The position numbers and the translations under genes are program-made. Source: Clostridia bacterium (lineage in GTDB: Bacteria; Bacillota; Clostridia; Oscillospirales; Acutalibacteraceae). From it: 29,147 nucleotides of DNA. The stretch is taken from assembly GCA_900768075.1 (NCBI GenBank), contig CAAGBN010000030.1, positions 1-29,147 of the forward strand, written 5' to 3'. The notes beneath the pieces were generated by a model. That model ran no database searches. It was not told the origin of the DNA and was given only the letters and a program-made list of their open reading frames with translations. How positions within the stretch are numbered: the stretch's first letter is position 1; the number at the start of each line of letters is the position of its first letter. Shown piece after piece: positions 22,589 through 29,147 of this stretch.

Positions 22589-23134
22589 ATGCTTCAACGC
22601 TTCAACTACAAACACAACCGCCAAGTGCCTCTTCCCGACAATACCGTAATAAACGGTCAGGGTTGCGGAGAGGTTGCGAATATGCGATACGGTTTTTGTC
22701 CTATGTCGTATAACGGCTGTGAGATGATAGCACTTCATAACTCTATGGTGCTGACAGACAGACCCTCAAGTCTGCAGGAGATATGCAGAGAAATGTATAT
22801 GAAAAGCCAGATGCTGTCAGGCTTTCTCGGTTCAAATCCTTGTCTTTTAGGCTCATTCTACAAGAAAAGAGGAATCAGCTTCAGAAAGACCTATAAGTAT
22901 GATGATTTCTTTGACAGCCTTGGCAGAGTGCCTGTGGCAGTGCTGTCTTTTTGGAATAAGAAAAAGCCTTTTAACGGACTCCACACAGTTACAGTTCAGC
23001 TTATTGACGATAAAATAGTAATCTATAACCGATATAACAATAAAGACTACCCCTATGAATATGCCTCAAGGGAAGAAGTTTTACATAAAAGATCAGATTT
23101 TATATGCGGTTATTTAATAGAAGAGGAGAGATAA
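22589..23134 (+). CDS. predicted papain-like (C39-type) cysteine peptidase-like protein
   Basis: This 181-residue protein has no signal peptide. A Cys at 44 in PMSYNGCEMIALHNSM starts a helix, and His132 lies in FNGLHTVTVQLIDDKIVIYNRYN, followed by an Asn/Asp-bearing strand. This Cys, His, Asn order and the hydrophobic H-x-V pattern resemble papain-like C39 peptidases and related transglutaminase-like folds. I have no closer match, and it may not be a peptidase. The ATG at 22589 is preceded by AAAGAGGTG; the longer in-frame ORF from 22466 would translate the cloverleaf repeat and was rejected. Its stop lies one base before the ATG of the GPH transporter gene, so the two are translationally coupled. 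A partner role such as processing or sensing for the transporter is a guess. Confidence 0.7.
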   Translation: MLQRFNYKHNRQVPLPDNTVINGQGCGEVANMRYGFCPMSYNGCEMIALHNSMVLTDRPSSLQEICREMYMKSQMLSGFLGSNPCLLGSFYKKRGISFRKTYKYDDFFDSLGRVPVAVLSFWNKKKPFNGLHTVTVQLIDDKIVIYNRYNNKDYPYEYASREEVLHKRSDFICGYLIEEER

Positions 23135-23135
23135 A

Positions 23136-24692
23136 ATGTCTACAGAAACTAAAAAATCAACTCTCGCCACAAAGGTCAAAGGTCTTTTGGGTGTAGAGGA
23201 CGATGTTAAGCTTAAACCTATGATAGCTTACAACTCCGCTATCTTCTTTTCAGGTGGTGGCCCTTATGTTTTGGGTTGTTATCTTCTGCCTTTCCTGACA
23301 AAGGTTGAAGGTCTTTCAACTGCTCAGTACGGTACTGTTGCACTTTTCTCTTGTGTTTGCGACGCTATCACTGACCCTCTGATGGGTATTATTACTGACA
23401 GAACAAGACATAAAGACGGCAGACACAGACCCTATCTCAAGTGGGGTGTGCTTCCTGCGCTGATTGCCTATTTCCTTATGTGGAACTCATTCGGTATATC
23501 TACTCTGGCTCAGGAATCAGGCAACAGTAATGCCACAATGCTTTATTACATATTTGCCTATATGTTCTACAAAACTGTCAGCACAATGATCATGGTACCC
23601 CACACGGCTATGCTTCCCGGTATAGCTCCGGGCTATAATCAGCGAACCCAGTTCAATGCTATCAGAACAGTTATGGATGCGGTTTCCAGTTATTCTTCAT
23701 TTGCAGTAGCAGCTATTGTACTCGGTGGTATCAACGGTATATTTGTAACTCCAAGCTTCGGCCCTGAACACAGAAGCAGATTCACAATAATGTCCATAGT
23801 TCTTTGCTTATGGACAAGCTTACCACTTATCTTTACCTATAAAGGCACAAGAGAAGAGAGCTCACTTAACCAGGTTAATGAAAAGCTCGATCTGAATGAG
23901 TTTATCGGTCAGTATAAAAAGGTTATCAAAAACAGAGTATTCCGTCAGTATTTCCTTTTTGGTTTCATAATGCTTTTCGGATCAGCTTTTGTTTCACAGA
24001 CCTTCTACTATTTCCTGGATACAGTTCTTATGCAGGAAAAAGACTACTCAATGCTGACTATTGTTCAGGCAGTAGGTGAGGTGTTAGGCTTCTTCCCGGC
24101 ATATTTCCTTTCAATCAAGAAGAATAAGCAGATGCCTGCCAAGGTCTTTATGCCTGTTGCTGTCGGTGCACTTGCTTTAGCTTGGCTGACAAGAGGTATG
24201 GGCAGTCCCATTACAATCTTTATTGTTGAGTTTATGTATGGTCTCGGTCTTGCAGGTATGGCAAGCGTACAGAACAACATCTTCCCCGACGTAACTGACG
24301 TTGACGAGATGATTACAGGTGAGAGAAGAGAGGGTGTTATTGCCACATTCTCAACCTTTATCAAGAAGTTTGTAAGCGGTTTTGCATCATTCGGTATTGG
24401 TAAGCTTTTAGGTGCATTTGGTTATGATACACAGCTTGAGGCTGCACAGCAGTCAGACAGTGCAGTTTTCGGTGTAACTATCTGCTTCACCCTCATTCCT
24501 ATGGTCTTTATGTTCCTGTCATTCCTTTCAATTATGAACTACAGACTCACAAAGGATAAGCTTAACTTTATCCGCAGCAAGATAAAAGAGAAAAAGGAAA
24601 CAGGCACAGTTACCGTGACAGACGAAGAAAAGAAATCACTTGAAAAAATCGCAGGCATCAGATTCGAAGAAATGTGGATTGGTCAGCAATAA
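23136..24692 (+). CDS. GPH-family (MelB-like) glycoside:cation symporter
   Basis: This 518-residue membrane protein has about 12 transmembrane segments. The family signature DAITDPLMGIITDRTRHKDGRHRPY is at about 76-100. Asp76 and Asp80, spaced four apart, match the pattern of cation-site Asp residues on helix II of MelB, and a related GERREGVIATF loop lies near 390. Members carry melibiose, raffinose-type galactosides, xylosides or glucuronides with Na+, Li+ or H+. With GH4 and GH27 enzymes in the same window, alpha-galactosides are a reasonable guess. Its RBS, AGAGGAGAG, is inside the last codons of the upstream gene, one base before its ATG. The operon ends at the hairpin at 24708. Confidence 0.9.
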   Translation: MSTETKKSTLATKVKGLLGVEDDVKLKPMIAYNSAIFFSGGGPYVLGCYLLPFLTKVEGLSTAQYGTVALFSCVCDAITDPLMGIITDRTRHKDGRHRPYLKWGVLPALIAYFLMWNSFGISTLAQESGNSNATMLYYIFAYMFYKTVSTMIMVPHTAMLPGIAPGYNQRTQFNAIRTVMDAVSSYSSFAVAAIVLGGINGIFVTPSFGPEHRSRFTIMSIVLCLWTSLPLIFTYKGTREESSLNQVNEKLDLNEFIGQYKKVIKNRVFRQYFLFGFIMLFGSAFVSQTFYYFLDTVLMQEKDYSMLTIVQAVGEVLGFFPAYFLSIKKNKQMPAKVFMPVAVGALALAWLTRGMGSPITIFIVEFMYGLGLAGMASVQNNIFPDVTDVDEMITGERREGVIATFSTFIKKFVSGFASFGIGKLLGAFGYDTQLEAAQQSDSAVFGVTICFTLIPMVFMFLSFLSIMNYRLTKDKLNFIRSKIKEKKETGTVTVTDEEKKSLEKIAGIRFEEMWIGQQ

Positions 24693-24707
24693 AATAGCAC
24701 TTATTTT

Positions 24708-24741
24708 AAGCGGAAAGAAGCTGTTTCTTTCCGCTTTTTTT
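24708..24741 (+). terminator. rho-independent terminator of the transporter operon
   Basis: A perfect 12-bp stem (AAGCGGAAAGAA with TTCTTTCCGCTT) has a 5-base loop and runs into seven Ts. Confidence 0.92.
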
Positions 24742-24742
24742 A

Positions 24743-24786
24743 TGGTACGCGCCAAAGCTCGACCTTATATAAATACGTAACCCGCC
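24743..24786. repeat. short flanks shared with the copy-1 cloverleaf locus
   Basis: TGGTACGCG (24743-24751) and AACCCGCC (24779-24786) bracket 27 bases just after a terminator. The same two words, in the same order, bracket the cloverleaf after the melA terminator (3003-3011 and 3117-3124). The remaining bases to 24856 are AT-rich with nothing recognised. Confidence 0.45.
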
Positions 24787-24856
24787 AAATAAGATTTGCT
24801 TAGATATAATTTATGCAAAATATGACGAATCGGCCTATAAAATGCACATAAAAAGA

Positions 24857-24885
24857 TTGACCTTTTCGAATTTTAATGATATTAT
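24857..24885 (+). promoter_or_regulatory. predicted promoter of the giant surface protein gene
   Basis: TTGACC, a 17-base spacer and TATTAT, each 5 of 6 to consensus, would start transcription near 24892, leaving a leader of about 135 bases. Confidence 0.6.
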
Positions 24886-24891
24886 TATTAT

Positions 24892-25026
24892 GTATAATTT
24901 TACCTTGTGGCACTATGTCTTTTTTCGGGTTTTATCAAAAAAAATACAGGGTGGTCAGCTGTATAAAAACCTCCAAAAGATAAGGGCAACAAGTAAGAAA
25001 ACATCTTATTAAGGAGATGAGAATTT
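24892..25026 (+). other. long 5' leader of the giant surface gene, function unknown
   Basis: About 135 bases lie between the predicted transcription start and the ATG, much longer than other leaders here (about 20-40). It contains a run of eight As, a possible GGTGG/CCTCC-type pairing around 24954-24980, and AAGAT with ATCTT bracketing 21 bases just before AAGGAG. I do not recognise a known riboswitch. Confidence 0.3.
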
Positions 25027-28000
25027 ATGAAAAACAAAACATTCAAAAAATCAGTATCACTCATTATGACAGTGCTTATGGTGTTGTCTTGTTGGGTGTT
25101 CGTGCCCGGTGAGCACCAGATTGAGGCTGAGGCTGCAACTATTTCTAAAAACGTAACAACATCGTTTACGTTAAGCCCTGAAGGAAACAGAGGCGCTACC
25201 GACTGGACGAGACTTGCGCTTACTGGTGAGGGTTCAAGTGGTGGTACATCTGTTGTACTTTTCAGATTCAGCAACGCGGATCTTAAGGCGATAGCAAATG
25301 CTGGTAGTATTAATTTAAAATTTTATGCATACTCTTGCCCTGACAGATTAACACATAAATCAAATACAACTGTAGATGCTGATGTTTATTATATTACTCA
25401 GAATCAGGATTATGTGAGCAACCAAGGTTCAAATAAGAATGCAAATGTTAGTGATTCGAACCATAGTGTTTTAGGATCGAATTACGGTGGTACTAATGTT
25501 CAGAACAGCGCTAAAAGCTATTTTGGTTTATCTGATACAACCAAAGTTGGTTCATTTGAACAGCCTGCAATTAATGGTAACGATTCTGCAAATAGAAACG
25601 GTGGGGCTAATGTTAATTGTGATGTTACTAATATAGTTAAGGCGAAAGCAAATTCAGGTGAAGATCTCTCTTTTATCGTTATGCTCAGAAGCGCTTACTC
25701 CTGTTCAAGTAGTGCCGGTTGGTCTGATATTTATATTAATTCAGATACAATTGCTCTTTCCGGATATACAGGTGCTTATGGTATGCCGGAAGTTGGTCTT
25801 GGAAATAAACTAGATGGTAGTATGAAAACTACTCTCGGTAGTACAATCACCGTTAAATATCCCACTAAAATGTATATTGATATTACTGAAAATCTCAGTG
25901 ATGCAGGATATTCAATCAATGTTGCTTGTAACGGAAACAATAGAATGATCGTATTCCCGTCTATGTGGGGTGGTCAGGAGTCTGATACCAGCGGTAATTT
26001 TGCTGCTGACCGTTCTAATTATGATGCGGGTCTAAAGGGTCAGAATACCATAATTAATGCTTTTGATAATTATGGTATTCAGCTTACAGGTGCAGGGCAG
26101 TATGCGAATGAAACTACTGATGGAGACTATACAACATGTTTGCTGTGTGATAATGCTTCTCAATCTCTTAGTGGCGGTAACAACTATGCTTTGCAAGGTA
26201 AACCTAAAAGTACAGGTACCTTCAGATATTATCTTACAGGTTATTACAATACAAACTCTGCTGATCCTCGATTGACATATATGGGCGGCGGTGGCACAAC
26301 CTACCTTTCAAATACAAACTATATTTCAGGTAATGTAGATTTCACAATCACCGTTTACAATAAAGCCGAGCTTAACACGACTATTAATAATTACACTGTT
26401 GCCGACTCAGAATCAGTAAAATATACAGATTCAAGTTGGAATGCTTATAAAACTGCACTTAATAATGCTAAGTACGTTCTTACAACTCGTGAAGTTACAC
26501 AGAGTGAGATTGATAGTGCAAAGCAACAACTTGACAGTAAATATGCGGAGCTTGAACTTCGTACGTTCACAGTAACATTTAATACACTCGGTGGTAATTC
26601 CATCGGTTCATATACCTTTAAATACGGTCAGGAACTCGGCATTTATGGTCTTTCTCTCCCTGTTCCGACAAAAGCAGGCTATACCTTTGATGGTTGGTAT
26701 GCTGACAACAACAGCAATGGACAGAGAGATTCATCTGAAGAGGTTACCTATGCCAGCGGTGAGCTTCTTGATTATCTCAAGGTCTGGCCAATAACACAGG
26801 ACTGGATTATTTATCCCCATTGGATTCCCGTTGATGTTAACTATGATAATCTTTTCTCGCTTGCGGATTGGGCGAATTCAGCAGGTGCTGTAGCTTCTAA
26901 TGGTTCAAACATTGCTGATGTTACATCAAATCTTGATAATAATTCAATCTCTATTACAACAGGTCCAACTAGTGCTTATGTTGAGGGTTACACTAATCAG
27001 AGCAATGGAGCAGGCTATTATAGAGTGAATGTAGAGCCTTCTACAAAATATATCCTTGAATACGATTATGATTGTGCAGATGCATCATCTGTAATATGGA
27101 TTTGGTACAATACTTCTATCCATGGTTCAACAAATGGTAAACAGGAAAATTGTGATACAGGTTCAGGTCATAAAAAAGTAGAGTTTACAACTGATACTGA
27201 TACATCATATTTAACATTCAGATTTAATGTTTTTGCTTATAATACAACTGCTGAATTCTCAAATATTGCTATTTATAAAGCAGATAAAGAAGCCGAAATC
27301 ACTTCAATAACTAACCGTGAATACAGAATCAATGCTCCTCTTAAGGGCTCAGAACTTTATACTCCCGTAAGAACAGGGTACCTATTTGATGGTTGGTATT
27401 ATGACGAAGCATTTACGAAAGCGGTAGGTGCAGATGATATTTTCACTCAGAGTACAACTGTTTATGCTAAGTGGTCACTTGCCAAATATACCATTACATT
27501 CAAAAAAGCTGACGGTACAACAACAGCAGCTCAGTATGATTATGGTACTCCTGCAAGTTCAATTACAAAACCTGCAAATACCGCATCAGGATACGATATT
27601 AATGAGCATTTTAAATATGGTTGGCCTACAATCAATACTGTAACAGGTAATGTAACATATGAAGAAGTTAAAACAGCTCAGGCTCATACTTATACTGAAA
27701 GTATTACAAAAAATCCCACATGTTCAGATAAAGGTGAAAAGACTTACACCTGTACTTGCGGTTACTCATATAAAGAAGAAATCCCTGCAACAGATGCTCA
27801 TAACTTCAGCAAACAGGTAACAACCGATACATATAGAGCAACATCAGCAACCTGTACCGCAAAAGCAACATACTACTATTCATGTGAATGTGGTGCAAAG
27901 GGAACAGCTACTTTTGAGCACGGCGAAGTTGCAGCTCACACTCCTGGCACAGAAGCAACTTGTACAACTGCTCAGACTTGTACAGTTTGTGGTGCAACAA

Positions 28001-29147
28001 TAGTAGGTGCTCTTGGTCATACAGAAATTGATATTCCGGCAGTTGATGCAACCTGTACAGCAACAGGTCTTACCGCGGGTAAGAAGTGCTCAGTTTGTGA
28101 TGCCATACTCGTAGAGCAGACAGAAATCCCTGCTATTGCTCACAAGAATAAGGTTCACCATGAAAAAGTAGATGCTACTTGTATTGCAACAGGTACAATT
28201 GAATATTGGTCATGTCCCGACTGTAAAAAGAACTTCAGTGATGAAGCTTGTGAAACTGTAGTTACAGACCTGACAATTCCTGTTGATCCCGATAATCATG
28301 ATAAAATAAGCCACGAAGCAAAGGCTCCCACTTGTACTGAAATTGGCTGGGATGCATATGAAACTTGTAAGAGAGAGGGTTGTGGATACACAACCTACAA
28401 GGCCAAAGATTCACTCGATCACGATTGGAACAGTTGGGAAGAAACTAAGGCGGCTACTTGTCTTGCTGAGGGTGAAGAAAAGAGAACCTGTAAGCGCGAT
28501 GGCTGTACAGCTTCTGAAACTAAGTCTATCGAAGAACTCGAACACAAATATACAGGTGAAATCAAGTCCGACGGTAACGGCAAAGATGCAACTCACTCAT
28601 TCAAGTGTGTAAATGGCTGTAATGATTATGGTGCTGCAACAACGCACGTATGGAATGACGGTCAGATTACCGATGAGGCTGCTTGTCTCACAGGCGGTAT
28701 GAAGGCTTATACTTGTACAGCAAATGGTTGTGGTGCTACATACACAGAAACAATTCCTGCAAAGGGTCATACATTCGGTGGTGTTACAGCGGCAAATGCT
28801 TCAACTTGTATCGTAGAGGGTAACAGTGCATATAAGCAGTGCACAGTTTGTAACCTTTACTTTGCTGAAAATGCAGAAGCAAATGCAGAAAACGGCGTGA
28901 ATAGTGCAGATGAATTCAAACTTGAGCTTGATTCAAACAACCATGTAAACAAAACATCACACGAAGAAACACCTGCAACTTGTCTTGCAGTAGGTTATAC
29001 AGCAGGTACATATTGTAATGATTGTAAGACATGGATTTCAGGTCACGAAGAGATTCCTGCTATTGCTCACAAGAATAAGGTTCACCATGAAAAAGTAGAT
29101 GCTACTTGTATTGCAACAGGTACAATTGAATATTGGTCATGTCCTGA
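25027..29147 (+). CDS. giant Cys-repeat surface protein, 3' end missing
   Basis: At least 1373 codons are open to the window edge. A signal peptide (about 1-37, ending near EAEAAT) is followed by an N-terminal beta-rich region, a FIVAR-like helical segment (about 455-515), an InlB-B-type repeat (about 516-600, GYTFDGWYADN), a carbohydrate-binding-like beta-sandwich (about 603-755), one or two more InlB-like repeats (about 768-885, GYLFDGW), and then about 480 residues of CxxC ribbon units of the form ATC-x(4-6)-G-x(2-4)-Y-x-C-x-x-C. The Cys units may bind metal or form disulfides. They resemble the pair in the BspA-like protein at 3174. AAGGAG lies nine bases before the ATG. It is probably a large adhesin or cell-wall protein; its C-terminal anchor cannot be seen. 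Confidence 0.88.
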   Translation, partial: MKNKTFKKSVSLIMTVLMVLSCWVFVPGEHQIEAEAATISKNVTTSFTLSPEGNRGATDWTRLALTGEGSSGGTSVVLFRFSNADLKAIANAGSINLKFYAYSCPDRLTHKSNTTVDADVYYITQNQDYVSNQGSNKNANVSDSNHSVLGSNYGGTNVQNSAKSYFGLSDTTKVGSFEQPAINGNDSANRNGGANVNCDVTNIVKAKANSGEDLSFIVMLRSAYSCSSSAGWSDIYINSDTIALSGYTGAYGMPEVGLGNKLDGSMKTTLGSTITVKYPTKMYIDITENLSDAGYSINVACNGNNRMIVFPSMWGGQESDTSGNFAADRSNYDAGLKGQNTIINAFDNYGIQLTGAGQYANETTDGDYTTCLLCDNASQSLSGGNNYALQGKPKSTGTFRYYLTGYYNTNSADPRLTYMGGGGTTYLSNTNYISGNVDFTITVYNKAELNTTINNYTVADSESVKYTDSSWNAYKTALNNAKYVLTTREVTQSEIDSAKQQLDSKYAELELRTFTVTFNTLGGNSIGSYTFKYGQELGIYGLSLPVPTKAGYTFDGWYADNNSNGQRDSSEEVTYASGELLDYLKVWPITQDWIIYPHWIPVDVNYDNLFSLADWANSAGAVASNGSNIADVTSNLDNNSISITTGPTSAYVEGYTNQSNGAGYYRVNVEPSTKYILEYDYDCADASSVIWIWYNTSIHGSTNGKQENCDTGSGHKKVEFTTDTDTSYLTFRFNVFAYNTTAEFSNIAIYKADKEAEITSITNREYRINAPLKGSELYTPVRTGYLFDGWYYDEAFTKAVGADDIFTQSTTVYAKWSLAKYTITFKKADGTTTAAQYDYGTPASSITKPANTASGYDINEHFKYGWPTINTVTGNVTYEEVKTAQAHTYTESITKNPTCSDKGEKTYTCTCGYSYKEEIPATDAHNFSKQVTTDTYRATSATCTAKATYYYSCECGAKGTATFEHGEVAAHTPGTEATCTTAQTCTVCGATIVGALGHTEIDIPAVDATCTATGLTAGKKCSVCDAILVEQTEIPAIAHKNKVHHEKVDATCIATGTIEYWSCPDCKKNFSDEACETVVTDLTIPVDPDNHDKISHEAKAPTCTEIGWDAYETCKREGCGYTTYKAKDSLDHDWNSWEETKAATCLAEGEEKRTCKRDGCTASETKSIEELEHKYTGEIKSDGNGKDATHSFKCVNGCNDYGAATTHVWNDGQITDEAACLTGGMKAYTCTANGCGATYTETIPAKGHTFGGVTAANASTCIVEGNSAYKQCTVCNLYFAENAEANAENGVNSADEFKLELDSNNHVNKTSHEETPATCLAVGYTAGTYCNDCKTWISGHEEIPAIAHKNKVHHEKVDATCIATGTIEYWSCP
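28129..28217 (+). repeat. 89-nt perfect intragenic repeat (second copy 29056-29144)
   Basis: The two stretches are identical and lie 927 bases (309 codons) apart, in frame. They encode one Cys-ribbon unit plus its linker (PAIAHKNKVHHEKVDATC and on). The second copy ends three bases before the window edge, which suggests the assembly stopped in an unresolved repeat. Confidence 0.92.

Noticed and set aside
22589..23134. C39 bacteriocin-processing peptidase system
   Set aside because: No ABC transporter domain, no double-glycine leader peptide and no small precursor ORF nearby; only the fold-like Cys/His pattern supports the link.
24892..25026. Cyclic-di-GMP or other known riboswitch
   Set aside because: I could not find the conserved core of any class I know in this leader.

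Overview
The window looks like a contig from an uncultured, moderately AT-rich Firmicute of the class Clostridia, probably an Oscillospiraceae/Ruminococcus-type gut or rumen bacterium. This is inferred from strong AGGAGG-type ribosome binding sites, near-consensus sigma-A promoters, rho-independent terminators, BspA-type leucine-rich surface proteins, Cys-rich CxxC repeat proteins and alpha-galactoside genes. I could run no taxonomic search. The first 19 bases are an untrimmed Illumina adapter, so base 1 is an assembly edge. The window ends inside a long internal repeat of a giant surface-protein gene, so the right edge is probably an assembly break too.

Layout. 1-1.5 kb (minus): a truncated gene preceded by a calcineurin-like phosphoesterase. 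1.6-2.9 kb (plus): GH4 NAD-dependent alpha-galactosidase (MelA type). 3.0-3.1 kb: a 79-nt cloverleaf-shaped repeat. 3.2-5.0 kb (minus): secreted BspA-like LRR/FN3 protein. 5.2-6.5 kb (minus): GH27 alpha-galactosidase-like enzyme. 6.6-7.1 kb (plus): GNAT acetyltransferase. 7.18-7.27 kb: tRNA-Ser(GGA), followed by a multi-hairpin element that ends in a copy of the tRNA 3' end. 7.6-9.0 kb (minus): six-hairpin glycosidase. 9.2-10.6 kb (minus): exported ceramidase-like enzyme. 10.8-11.6 kb (minus): metallo-beta-lactamase-fold hydrolase. 11.8-17.9 kb (plus): two large secreted surface proteins, a thioester-domain (TED) adhesin and a modular LRR/Ig-like protein, sharing a C-terminal module. 18.0-20.8 kb: two divergent secreted alpha/beta hydrolases. 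20.9-24.7 kb (plus): a likely operon of MFS transporter, cysteine-peptidase-like protein and MelB-like GPH sugar:cation symporter, with a second cloverleaf repeat between its first two genes. 25.0 kb to the end (plus): an incomplete giant surface protein.

How the genes fit together. The cytoplasmic GH4 and GH27 enzymes, the six-hairpin glycosidase and the GPH transporter fit import and intracellular breakdown of alpha-galactosides or related plant or host glycans. The ceramidase-like enzyme and the two secreted esterase/lipase-like proteins point to attack on acylated or lipid substrates outside the cell. The TED, LRR, Ig-like and Cys-rich proteins are an adhesion and surface layer. Four exported proteins end in a similar short amphipathic C-terminal helix instead of an LPXTG signal, which may be an undescribed retention signal.

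The least explained non-coding features are the two 79-nt four-way-junction elements with the same outer arms, the 198-nt insertion-like unit behind tRNA-Ser, and 7-nt tandem repeats that sit just after the stop codons upstream of both cloverleaf copies.
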